Shown piece by piece: positions 6,694 to 13,902 of a DNA stretch of 14,794 nucleotides. The notes below the pieces were generated by a model. That model did no database searches. It had not been told where the DNA came from and saw nothing but the letters and a program-made list of their open reading frames with translations. The position numbers and the translations under genes were made by a program. The first letter of the stretch is position 1. The number at the start of each line of letters is the position of its first letter. This DNA comes from JAMWCX01 sp964352425 (GTDB taxonomy: Bacteria; Omnitrophota; Gorgyraeia; 2-01-FULL-45-10): NCBI GenBank assembly GCA_964352425.1, contig CAYGRZ010000038.1, positions 1 to 14,794 on the forward strand, written 5' to 3'.

Positions 6694-6766
6694 AGTCGAC
6701 AGTCGGGAGTCGGTAGTCAGTAGAAAATTCAATCTGTCGACTACTGACTACGGACTGTTGACTAAA
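6694..6766. repeat. Inverted heptamer array downstream of dnaE
   Basis: The left arm is four plus-strand heptamers in perfect register: AGTCGAC, AGTCGGG, AGTCGGT and AGTCAGT (6694-6721). The right arm is GACTACT, GACTACG, GACTGTT and GACTAAA (6739-6766). The arms are complementary over most of their length around a short AT-rich loop. The array ends 2 bp from the dnaE stop codon, and the hairpin could stabilise or end the dnaE transcript. Confidence 0.85.
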
Positions 6767-6768
6767 CC

Positions 6769-9700
6769 CTATGTACGAAAACTCACCACATCGCGGCCGA
6801 ATATCTTCTCGATGTCGCGGACAAGCCCCTCGTGGGGCTCGATATAGTAGTTATTGCCCATCGCGACGACGGTCTTGTCGCCGCCGGGTTTGACGAACCT
6901 GAGGTATGCCGGGATGCCGCCCGGGTACCGGGACAACACTTTCTTCAGCTTCTCCAGAGCGCTCGGCTCGAGGCCTGCCGTCATGAGCTCGATCACAATG
7001 GCCTTCGTATACTTCAGCCTCACAGACTCCAGGGCCGCTATTTCGTTCGCAACTATCTTCGGCTCGTCTTCCCGCAGGCTGAGGCGGCCCTTGACGAAGA
7101 CTATCGCGTCCTGCTTGATGAGCGGCCCCACCTTCGCGAACGTCACCGGGAAGACGAGGATCTCCACCGTCCCGTGGAGATCCTCGAGCGTCACGATGGC
7201 CATCTTTTCGCTGGTCCGCCTGGTGACCGTGAACTTGGCCTTGGCTATGATACCGCCCAGCATGACCTCCTCGCCGTCCCGCCTGGCGCGCAGGTCCGCA
7301 GTCGAGCATGTCGAATACGTGCGCATCACCTTCTCGAAACTGGCGAGCGGATGCTTCGTGATATAGAACCCGATCATCTCCTTTTCATACGCCAGCAGCT
7401 GGTTTTCCGGCCACTCGGGGATGTTCGGGATCTCCTGGTATGTCTTCTTGAAATTCTCCTCGTCCTCAAAGCTGGGGAAGAAAGAAAGCTGGCCGTTCAT
7501 CCTGTCCTTCTGGGCGCCGCTGGCCACATCCATCGCCTTGTCGATCATTGCGGCCAGCTGCGAGCGGAAGAGACCGAGCGAGTCGAGCGCCCCGCACTTG
7601 ATCAGGCTCTCGATGACCTTCCTGTTGACAAGCCGCGAATCGACCTTCTCGGTGAAGTCGTAGATCGACCTGAAATTGCCGTTCTTCTTTCTCGTCGCCA
7701 GTATCGATTCTATCGCGCCCTCGCCCACGTTCTTCACCGCGACGAGGCCGAACCGTATCGAATCGCCGACGACCGTGAAGTTGGCGTAACTCTCGTTTAT
7801 ATCGGGCGGCAGGATCTTGATCCCCATCCTCTGCGCCTCGCCGATGTACTGGGCGATCTTGTCGAGGTTGTCTTTTTCACTCGTCAGAAGCGCGGTCATG
7901 AACTCGACGGGGAAATTGGCCTTCAAATAGGCGGTCCGGTAACTTATCAGCGCGTAGGCAGCCGAGTGCGATTTATTGAACCCGTATCCCGCGAATTTCT
8001 CGATCTGGTCGAATATCTTGTCGGCGGTGCGCTTATCGATCCCGTTCTTCAGGCAGCCGTTAACGAAATGATCCCTCATCTCGGCCATGACTTCGGGCGT
8101 CTTCTTCGCCATCGCGCGGCGCAGGTTATCGGCCTGGCCGAGGCTGAAGCCGGCGAGGTTGTTGGCGATCCTCATCGCCTGCTCCTGGTAGAGAATGACG
8201 CCGTAGGTCTCCATTAATATCGGCTCAAGCAGCTTGTGGTCATAGCGTATCTTGATCTCGTTGTGCTTGCGCTTCATGAAGTCGTCGAGCATGCCCGAGC
8301 CGATCGGGCCGGGCCTGAAGAGCGCCAGGAGCGCTATCACGTCCTCGAACTTCTCGGGGTTGAGCTTCTTCAGGAGGTCCCGCATCCCCGAACTTTCAAG
8401 CTGGAAGACGCCGGCCGATTCCGCGTTGGCAAGGAGCCTGTAGGTCTTCTTGTCGTCTATCGGAAGAGCGTCCATGTCGAGATCGATGCCCTTGGTGCGC
8501 TTTATTATCTTTACGGCCTCGCTGATCACGGTCAGCGTCCGAAGGCCCAGCAGGTCCATCTTCAGGAGCCCGATCTTCTCGAGCGACGTCATCGGGTAGG
8601 CGGTCGTGATCTGGCCTTCCTGTATTTTGTAGAGCGGCACGTAGCTGACAAGCGGCTGTTCGCTTATCACGATGCCGGCGGCATGCGTCGAGGCGTGGCG
8701 CGTCAGGCCCTCAAGGACCATCGACGTATCGATCAGCTCCGTGATCTTCGGGTCGTTCTTGTACATCGAACGCAATTCCGCTTCCTGCTCGAGCGCGTGC
8801 GCGAGCGTCATGTTGAGGTCGCTGGGCACGAGCTTGGCTATCTTGTCGACATCCGCGTAGGCGATGCCCAGCGCGCGGCCCGTGTCCCTGATGACCGCCT
8901 TCGCCATCATCGTCCCGAACGTGATGATCTGCGCGACATTCTCCTTTGAGTACTTCTTCACCACGTAATCGATAACCTCGCCCCTGCGCTCGTAGCAGAA
9001 GTCGATATCTATATCGGGCAGGCTTATCCTTTCGGGGTTCAGGAACCGCTCGAACAGGAGGTCGTACTTGAGCGGATCGATGTTCGTTATCCCGAGAGCA
9101 TAACTCACGACGCTTCCCGCCGCACTGCCGCGGCCGGGGCCCACCGGGATGCCGTTCTGCTTGGCGTAATTGACAAAATCCCACGCGATCAGGAAATAGC
9201 TGGGATACCCGAACTTCTCTATGACCTTCAGCTCGTGCTCGACGCGGTCGTCCACAGCCTTGTCGGCGTTCGGATAACGTTTCTTGATGCCGTCGTAGAC
9301 GAGGCCCCTCATAAAAGCCTCCCTCGTTGTGCCTTCGGGGACCTTGTAATTGGGGAGGTGGTGCTTTTTGAAGTCAAGCTCAAGATTGCATTTCTCGGCG
9401 ATCGCCATCGTGTTCTTGATCGCCTCGGGCGCGGAGCTCGCGAACGAGCGGCTCATCTCTTCTTTCGACTTGAGGTAGAACTCTTCGGTCTGCAGCTTCA
9501 TCCTGTTCGGATCACCCATCGTGGTCTGCGTCTGGATGCAGAGGAGCACTTCGTGCGCCTTCGCGTGGTCCTTCTCGATATAATGGACGTCGTTGGTCGC
9601 GACGAGGCCGACGCCCATCTCTTTGGCGAGTTTTACTATCTCGGTATTGACCTTGTCCTGGTCGGGGATCAGGTTATCCTGGATCTCGAGATAATAGTTA

Positions 9701-10215
9701 TCCTTGCCGAATATGTTTTTGAATTCGTCGATCACTTTCCTGGCCTGGTCGATCTGGCCGGTGTTAATCAGGTGCGGCACCTCTCCCTTGAGGCAGGCCG
9801 ACGCGCATATGAGGCCGTTCGAGTGCTGGGCGAGGATCTCTTTGTCGATCCTCGGGCGGTAATAAAATCCCTCGAGAAACCCCGCGGAGACGAGCTTCAT
9901 CAGGTTCTTGTAGCCGGCCTCGTTCTTGGCCAGCAGTATCAGATGGAACGACGCGTCCTTGATGCCGTGGCTGGTCTTCTCAAACCTGGAGTCGGGGGCG
10001 ATGTAGACTTCGCTCCCGATGATCGGCTTGACGCCGCTTCGCATCGCCAGGTCGTAGAACTCTATGGCTCCGAACATGTTGCCGTGGTCGGTGATGGCGC
10101 AGGCCGGCATCCTGTATTCTTTTATCTTGCGTATAAGGGGTTCGAGGATGCAGGCGCCGTCAAGGAGGCTGTACTGCGTGTGGAGGTGCAGGTGGACAAA
10201 GTCGGAGTGTGTCAT
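6769..10215 (-). CDS. dnaE: DNA polymerase III alpha subunit (replicative polymerase, DnaE type)
   Basis: This is the catalytic subunit of the replicative DNA polymerase. At 1148 aa it has the classical DnaE layout. The PHP domain (about 1-280) is followed by the polymerase core with GPGRGSAAGS, PDIDID (D401, D403) and D554 in KMDLLGLRT, then helix-hairpin-helix segments. QLSFF (909-913) fits the internal beta-clamp-binding motif, and an OB fold lies near 985-1055. In the PHP domain H10, H12, D19, H44, E69, H91, C141, D209 and H211 are all present, the full set of metal ligands. This implies an intrinsic 3'-5' exonuclease, unlike the degenerate E. coli PHP. The ATG at 10215 has no visible Shine-Dalgarno because a repeat abuts it. 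It may be transcribed with guaB3. Confidence 0.98.
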   Translation of the reverse strand: MTHSDFVHLHLHTQYSLLDGACILEPLIRKIKEYRMPACAITDHGNMFGAIEFYDLAMRSGVKPIIGSEVYIAPDSRFEKTSHGIKDASFHLILLAKNEAGYKNLMKLVSAGFLEGFYYRPRIDKEILAQHSNGLICASACLKGEVPHLINTGQIDQARKVIDEFKNIFGKDNYYLEIQDNLIPDQDKVNTEIVKLAKEMGVGLVATNDVHYIEKDHAKAHEVLLCIQTQTTMGDPNRMKLQTEEFYLKSKEEMSRSFASSAPEAIKNTMAIAEKCNLELDFKKHHLPNYKVPEGTTREAFMRGLVYDGIKKRYPNADKAVDDRVEHELKVIEKFGYPSYFLIAWDFVNYAKQNGIPVGPGRGSAAGSVVSYALGITNIDPLKYDLLFERFLNPERISLPDIDIDFCYERRGEVIDYVVKKYSKENVAQIITFGTMMAKAVIRDTGRALGIAYADVDKIAKLVPSDLNMTLAHALEQEAELRSMYKNDPKITELIDTSMVLEGLTRHASTHAAGIVISEQPLVSYVPLYKIQEGQITTAYPMTSLEKIGLLKMDLLGLRTLTVISEAVKIIKRTKGIDLDMDALPIDDKKTYRLLANAESAGVFQLESSGMRDLLKKLNPEKFEDVIALLALFRPGPIGSGMLDDFMKRKHNEIKIRYDHKLLEPILMETYGVILYQEQAMRIANNLAGFSLGQADNLRRAMAKKTPEVMAEMRDHFVNGCLKNGIDKRTADKIFDQIEKFAGYGFNKSHSAAYALISYRTAYLKANFPVEFMTALLTSEKDNLDKIAQYIGEAQRMGIKILPPDINESYANFTVVGDSIRFGLVAVKNVGEGAIESILATRKKNGNFRSIYDFTEKVDSRLVNRKVIESLIKCGALDSLGLFRSQLAAMIDKAMDVASGAQKDRMNGQLSFFPSFEDEENFKKTYQEIPNIPEWPENQLLAYEKEMIGFYITKHPLASFEKVMRTYSTCSTADLRARRDGEEVMLGGIIAKAKFTVTRRTSEKMAIVTLEDLHGTVEILVFPVTFAKVGPLIKQDAIVFVKGRLSLREDEPKIVANEIAALESVRLKYTKAIVIELMTAGLEPSALEKLKKVLSRYPGGIPAYLRFVKPGGDKTVVAMGNNYYIEPHEGLVRDIEKIFGRDVVSFRT

Positions 10216-10220
10216 TGTAT

Positions 10221-10299
10221 AGGGTCAAGGGTCATAGGGTTTAGGGTCATAGGACGCGGGATACTCGTGCGACCCTACGACCCTAGCTACTAAACCCTT
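10221..10299. repeat. AGGGTNN(N) inverted array between guaB3 and dnaE
   Basis: The left side runs AGGGTCA, AGGGTCAT, AGGGTTT, AGGGTCAT (10221-10250), a 7/8-bp period. The right side has the complementary GACCCTAC, GACCCTAG and TAAACCCTT (10271-10299). The array ends 6 bp upstream of the dnaE start codon. No ribosome-binding site is visible between them. The arms can fold into an imperfect long hairpin. Confidence 0.8.
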
Positions 10300-10321
10300 G
10301 CGTATATTCTTTGCTTAGGAA

Positions 10322-11485
10322 CTATTTTCCCATTCCGACCCGCTGAGCGGTCTGGAATACCTTTCCTTCCGTCTGGATCGACGGGGCTATGATGATCTCG
10401 GTCCTCTGCATCTCTTTGATGCTCCGGGACCCGACATTACCCATCGAGGTCTGCAAGGCGCCCATCAGGTTTTGTGATCCGTCATCGACCTTTGCCGGGC
10501 CGTACAATATCTCTTCGAGCGTCCCGGTCACGCCGACCCTGATCCTGGTGCCCCTCGGCAGGTTCGCGTGCGGCGTAGCCATCCCCCAGTGGTAACCCCT
10601 GCCCGGAGCTTCTTTCGAGCGCGCGAACGCGGACCCGACCATGACCGCGTCGGCACCGCAGGCGAATGCCTTGCATATGTCGCCGCCGGTCGACATGCCG
10701 CCGTCCGTGATGATCGGCACGTACCGCTTTTTCTTCTTGTAATACGCGTCCCTGGCCGCCGCGCAGTCTGTCGTGGCCGTGACCTGCGGAACCCCTATGC
10801 CGAGGACACCTCTCGTCGTGCACGCCGCTCCCGGCCCTATGCCGACCAAAAGTCCGCTGCATCCGGTGTCCATCAGGTCGAGCGCGACCTCGTACGTCAC
10901 GCAGTTACCGATGATCACGGGGAGTTTCGTCGATGTGCAGAATTTCTTGAAATCGAGCGCCTTGTACGACGTGGAGACATGCTTGACGGTAGTGACGGTG
11001 GACTGGACCACGAATGCGTCGGCGCCTGCCTCTTCGGCCAGGGCCGCGAATGCCTGCGCCCTCTGCGGGATCGCGCTGACCACGGCCGGGGCGCCGCCTT
11101 TTTTGATCTCTTCGATCCTCTTTGAGACAAGCTTTTCTTTTATCGGCTCGAGATAGATGCTCTGGACGAGCTTCGTCGCCTCTTCGGGGCTGGCGCTGGC
11201 GATCCTGTCGAGGACCTCGTCGGGATTCTCATAGCGCGTCTGCACGCCCTCGAGGTTCAAAACCGCTACGCCGCCGAGTTTGCCCATCGCGACCGCGAAG
11301 GCCACGTCGACGACGCCGTCCATAGCCGCCGCGAGTATCGGCACGCGGTATTTCTTGCCGCCGAGCACCCACGATGTATCGACCTCTTCCGGATTGATCG
11401 TGATCCTCCCCGGTACCAGGGCTATCTCGTCAAACCCGTAACAACGCCTCGCCTTCCTGTCCACTCCGATATAAAATTGCGCCAT
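10322..11485 (-). CDS. guaB3: GuaB3-type IMP dehydrogenase/GMP reductase family protein
   Basis: The 387-aa protein is a TIM-barrel member of the IMPDH/GMPR superfamily without the CBS pair found in canonical GuaB. It has the catalytic loop GPGAACTTRG (C222), the phosphate-site motifs TDGGMSTGGD and GADAVMVGSAFA, and a C-terminal SMGNVGSRS segment. The length, the missing CBS domains and the opening of the chain fit the GuaB3 group known from actinobacteria and cyanobacteria. A cyanobacterial GuaB3 has been shown to act as a GMP reductase (GMP to IMP). The reaction here is therefore more likely GMP reduction than IMP oxidation, but this is inference. A consensus promoter lies upstream (11556-11583) and GGAG 6 nt before the ATG sets the start. 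dnaE follows 106 bp downstream. Confidence 0.88.
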   Translation of the reverse strand: MAQFYIGVDRKARRCYGFDEIALVPGRITINPEEVDTSWVLGGKKYRVPILAAAMDGVVDVAFAVAMGKLGGVAVLNLEGVQTRYENPDEVLDRIASASPEEATKLVQSIYLEPIKEKLVSKRIEEIKKGGAPAVVSAIPQRAQAFAALAEEAGADAFVVQSTVTTVKHVSTSYKALDFKKFCTSTKLPVIIGNCVTYEVALDLMDTGCSGLLVGIGPGAACTTRGVLGIGVPQVTATTDCAAARDAYYKKKKRYVPIITDGGMSTGGDICKAFACGADAVMVGSAFARSKEAPGRGYHWGMATPHANLPRGTRIRVGVTGTLEEILYGPAKVDDGSQNLMGALQTSMGNVGSRSIKEMQRTEIIIAPSIQTEGKVFQTAQRVGMGK

Positions 11486-11517
11486 CTCTCGCTCCGTTAT
11501 TTGATGACCGGGTTAAT

Positions 11518-11533
11518 GGGAGGCTGCTCTCCC
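11518..11533 (-). other. Small hairpin in guaB3 leader
   Basis: GGGAG and CTCCC flank a 6-nt loop in the roughly 64-nt leader between the predicted start point (about 11549) and the guaB3 ATG. It is too short to call a known riboswitch. Confidence 0.3.
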
Positions 11534-11555
11534 TTGCTCCTGGTTAGATTATGTT

Positions 11556-11583
11556 ATTATAAGGGGATTGGGGGCTTTGTCAA
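11556..11583 (-). promoter_or_regulatory. Consensus sigma-70 promoter of guaB3
   Basis: The minus strand carries a perfect TTGACA (11583-11578) and a perfect TATAAT (11561-11556) separated by 16 nt. The predicted start is near 11549, giving a leader of about 64 nt. With terminators directly upstream, guaB3 is transcribed independently of groESL. Confidence 0.85.
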
Positions 11584-11587
11584 TGAC

Positions 11588-11638
11588 AAAAAATCCTTCG
11601 ACAAGCTCAGGATTTTTATCCTGAGTTATATCGAAGGA
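11588..11638 (-). terminator. Second hairpin terminator made from a dispersed palindrome
   Basis: Arms TCCTTCGACAAGCTCAGGA (11594-11612) and TCCTGAGTTATATCGAAGGA (11619-11638) form 8 bp plus 7 bp of stem around a small internal loop. On the minus strand they are followed by six Ts (11593-11588). The arm sequence is a type of dispersed palindrome I have seen in many environmental bacterial genomes. Here it is placed to act as a back-up terminator between groEL and guaB3. Confidence 0.75.
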
Positions 11639-11674
11639 TAAAAAATGGCCCCGAGTCTCCTCGAGGCCATTTTC
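11639..11674 (-). terminator. Intrinsic terminator of groESL
   Basis: On the minus strand ATGGCCTCGAG and CTCGGGGCCAT pair around a 4-nt loop with one bulge. They are followed by TTTTTT at 11645-11640. This is a textbook rho-independent terminator about 80 bp after the groEL stop. Confidence 0.92.
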
Positions 11675-11680
11675 AATGAT

Positions 11681-11750
11681 AACCAATGACTAGCCACGCC
11701 TGTCCGCCGAAGCCTTGGCGAAGGCGGAAGCGACCAGTCACTAGCGACTG
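11681..11750. repeat. Composite repeat: CCGCC palindrome nested in an ACTAGC-type repeat
   Basis: The outer parts AACCAATGACTAGCCAC (11681-11697) and CAGTCACTAGCGACT (near 11735-11749) look like two ends of one repeat built on an ACTAGC/GACT theme. Between them lies a separate palindrome, TCCGCCGAAGCC then TTGGCGAAGGCGGA (11703-11728). The arrangement suggests insertion of one repeat family into another. It begins a few bases after the groEL stop codon. Confidence 0.7.
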
Positions 11751-11753
11751 CCT

Positions 11754-13391
11754 TTAATACATTCCGCCCATACCGCCAGGCATGCCGCCCGGCATCCCAG
11801 GGGCCTTTTCCTCTTCAGGTACGTCGGTCACGATCGCCTCTGTCGTGATCATCAGCGACGCGATACTCGACGCGTTCTGCAGCGCCGAGCGGGTGACCTT
11901 CTTCGGATCGATGATGCCTGAGGCTATCATGTCGCCATAGGTATTCTTTTCGGCATCGTATCCTTCGTTCGTCTTCAGCTCTCTCACCTTCTGAAGGACG
12001 ACCGAACCTTCCATGCCGGCATTATTTGCTATCGTGCGGAGGGGCTCTTCGAGCGCCCTCTTCACTATATTGACGCCGGTCTGCTCGTCACCCGAGAGTT
12101 TGAGCTTGTCCAGCACGCCCGTGCAACGCAAGAGAGCCACGCCGCCGCCCGGGACGATACCTTCCTCGACCGCGGCCCTGGTAGCATGGAGCGCGTCTTC
12201 GACCCTGGCCTTCTTTTCCTTCATCTCGGTCTCGGTCGCGGCGCCGACATTGATCACGGCGACCCCGCCGGCGAGCTTGGCAAGCCTCTCCTGCAGCTTC
12301 TCCTTGTCGTAGTCTGAATCGGTGTCTTCGATCTGCTTCTTTAGCTGCGCTATCCTTGCCTGGATGTCCGACTGCTTTCCGGCGCCCTCGACGATAGTCG
12401 TATTGTCCTTGTCGATCCTGACCCTCTTCGCCTTGCCGAGGTCCTCGATCTTCACGTTCTCAAGTTTTATGCCGAGGTCTTCGGTGATCGCCTTGCCGCC
12501 GGTAAGGATCGCTATATCCTCGAGCATCTCTTTCCGCCTGTCGCCGTATCCCGGTGCCTTGACGGCGCAGCACGAGAGCGTCCCGCGGATCTTGTTGACG
12601 ACCAGTGTGGCGAGCACTTCACCCTCGGTCTCTTCCGAGACGATCAGGAGCGGCTTGCCGGCCCTGGCAACCTTCTCCAAGAGCGGGAGGATGTCCTTCA
12701 TGCTGGATATCTTCTTCTCATGGATCAGGATGAACGGCTCTTCGAGCGAACATTCCATCTTCTCGGCATCCGATACGAAATACGGGGAAAGGTATCCCTG
12801 GTCGAACTCCATGCCTTCGACGAGCTCGAGTTCCGTCTTCGACGCCTTGCCTTCCTCCACGGTGATAACGCCGTCCTTGCCGACCTTCGTCATCGCTTCG
12901 GCTATCAGGTCGCCTATCTCCTGGTCGCTGTTGGCGGCGAGCGAAGCTACCTGGGAGACCTCTTTTTTGTCCTTCACATTGATCGGCTTGGCAAGCTTGC
13001 CGAGCTCCTCTATGACCTTCTCTACCGCCTTCTCTATCCCGCGCTTCAATGCCATCGGGTTCGCACCGGCGGTGACGTTCTTCATGCCCTCCCTGAATAT
13101 CGACTCCGCGAGCACGGTCGCGGTCGTGGTGCCGTCGCCGGCGATATCCGAGGTCTTCGAAGCGACCTCTTTTACCAGCTCCGCGCCCATATTCTCGTAC
13201 GGATCCTTCAGTTCGATCTCTTTTGCAACGGTGACGCCGTCCTTCGTGATCGTAGGCGCCCCGAACTTCTTGTCGAGGACGACGTTGCGGCCCTTGGGGC
13301 CGAGCGTTACCTTCACTGCCCTGGCGAGCTGCTCGACGCCTTTCAGGATCGCCCTGCGGGCATCTTCGCCGTATAGTAGTTGCTTTGCCAT
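11754..13391 (-). CDS. groL: Chaperonin GroEL (60 kDa, group I)
   Basis: GroEL forms the double-ring ATP-driven folding chamber that works with GroES. The 545-aa sequence is full length. It has TLGPKGRNV (about 30-38), KDGVTVAKEIEL, the DGTTTAT nucleotide-binding motif, and VEEGIVPGGGVALL in the C-terminal equatorial domain. The tail is GGM-repeat (PGGMPGGMGGMY). The ATG at 13391 is preceded by AAAGGAGG about 10 nt upstream. It follows groES by 113 bp, a longer gap than usual, which holds four GATTACACAGATT-type units. Expression is expected to be HrcA/CIRCE-controlled together with groES. The terminator is at 11639-11674. Only one copy is visible and nothing looks degenerate. Confidence 0.98.
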   Translation of the reverse strand: MAKQLLYGEDARRAILKGVEQLARAVKVTLGPKGRNVVLDKKFGAPTITKDGVTVAKEIELKDPYENMGAELVKEVASKTSDIAGDGTTTATVLAESIFREGMKNVTAGANPMALKRGIEKAVEKVIEELGKLAKPINVKDKKEVSQVASLAANSDQEIGDLIAEAMTKVGKDGVITVEEGKASKTELELVEGMEFDQGYLSPYFVSDAEKMECSLEEPFILIHEKKISSMKDILPLLEKVARAGKPLLIVSEETEGEVLATLVVNKIRGTLSCCAVKAPGYGDRRKEMLEDIAILTGGKAITEDLGIKLENVKIEDLGKAKRVRIDKDNTTIVEGAGKQSDIQARIAQLKKQIEDTDSDYDKEKLQERLAKLAGGVAVINVGAATETEMKEKKARVEDALHATRAAVEEGIVPGGGVALLRCTGVLDKLKLSGDEQTGVNIVKRALEEPLRTIANNAGMEGSVVLQKVRELKTNEGYDAEKNTYGDMIASGIIDPKKVTRSALQNASSIASLMITTEAIVTDVPEEEKAPGMPGGMPGGMGGMY

Positions 13392-13417
13392 TTTAAATCA
13401 GCCTCCTTTAATTAAAG

Positions 13418-13499
13418 GATTACACAGATTTTTAAACGATTACACAGATTCTGGTTTTCAAAATTTAATCTGCGTAATCTATCTTTAATCTGTGTAATC
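13418..13499. repeat. GATTACACAGATT palindromic repeat, locus B, inside the groES-groEL spacer
   Basis: Two direct GATTACACAGATT units at 13418-13430 and 13438-13450 face two inverted units at 13467-13479 (AATCTGCGTAATC) and 13487-13499 (AATCTGTGTAATC). Each pair has exactly 20-bp spacing. In the groESL mRNA this folds into a two-step hairpin between the two cistrons, ending 5 bp from the groES stop. The family is the same as at 2391-2452. Confidence 0.88.
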
Positions 13500-13504
13500 A
13501 TTTT

Positions 13505-13792
13505 TTATTTTACTATCGCCAGAATGTCTTCTTCTTTAAGAATGAGATATTCAGTGCCGTCCATCGTTATCTCGGTCCCGGAATACTTTCCGAATAAGAT
13601 TTTGTCCCCTGCCTTCACTTCCGGCGCGATCGTCTTGCCGTCATCGGACACCCTGCCCTTGCCGACCGCCACCACTTCTGCTTCCTGCGGTTTCTCCTTC
13701 GCCGTATCGGGAAGGACTATGCCGCCCTTCGTCACCTCTTTGGCTTCGAGGACCTTTACCACTATCCTGTCTGCCAGCGGTTGTATCTTCAT
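13505..13792 (-). CDS. groS: Co-chaperonin GroES (10 kDa)
   Basis: GroES caps the GroEL ring as a heptamer. The 95-aa protein has the usual length and layout. It opens with MKIQPLADRIVVKVLEAKE, continues through the mobile-loop segment EVTKGGIVLPDTA (about 18-30) that contacts GroEL, and shows EVVAVGKGRV and KILFGKYSGTEI. The start has a strong AAGGAGG Shine-Dalgarno 9 nt upstream. It is first in the groESL operon. The leader is about 138 nt, starting at a CIRCE operator and containing a strong hairpin at 13842-13878. Confidence 0.97.
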   Translation of the reverse strand: MKIQPLADRIVVKVLEAKEVTKGGIVLPDTAKEKPQEAEVVAVGKGRVSDDGKTIAPEVKAGDKILFGKYSGTEITMDGTEYLILKEEDILAIVK

Positions 13793-13841
13793 ACTGACCT
13801 ACCTCCTTGATTTTGTCCGTATTTTGCCTGGTGCGAATCCA

Positions 13842-13878
13842 ATCCCGGAAGCGCAACGAACAGGAACGCTTTCGGGAT
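13842..13878 (-). other. Hairpin in the groES leader
   Basis: Plus-strand ATCCCGGAAGCG (13842-13853) and CGCTTTCGGGAT (13867-13878) pair at 11 of 12 positions around a 13-nt loop. It lies between the CIRCE element and the groES Shine-Dalgarno, about 50 nt upstream of the start codon. It may stabilise the heat-shock mRNA or modulate its translation; function unproven. Confidence 0.65.
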
Positions 13879-13902
13879 CTATCAACTTCGCTATTCCACG
13901 TG

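Noticed and set aside
6832..8217. 461-codon plus-strand frame
   Set aside because: It is the shadow of dnaE codon bias and contains no family motif.
11486..11549. Purine riboswitch in the guaB3 leader
   Set aside because: The leader is only about 64 nt, with a single 5-bp hairpin. The conserved purine-riboswitch junction bases are not visible.
12322..13488. 388-codon plus-strand frame
   Set aside because: It is antisense to groEL. Ser-rich composition is typical of the complement of a GroEL gene.
13418..13499. Possible CRISPR array
   Set aside because: The units are 13 bp and too short, half are inverted, the spacing is 20 bp with AT-rich non-unique filler, and no cas genes are present.
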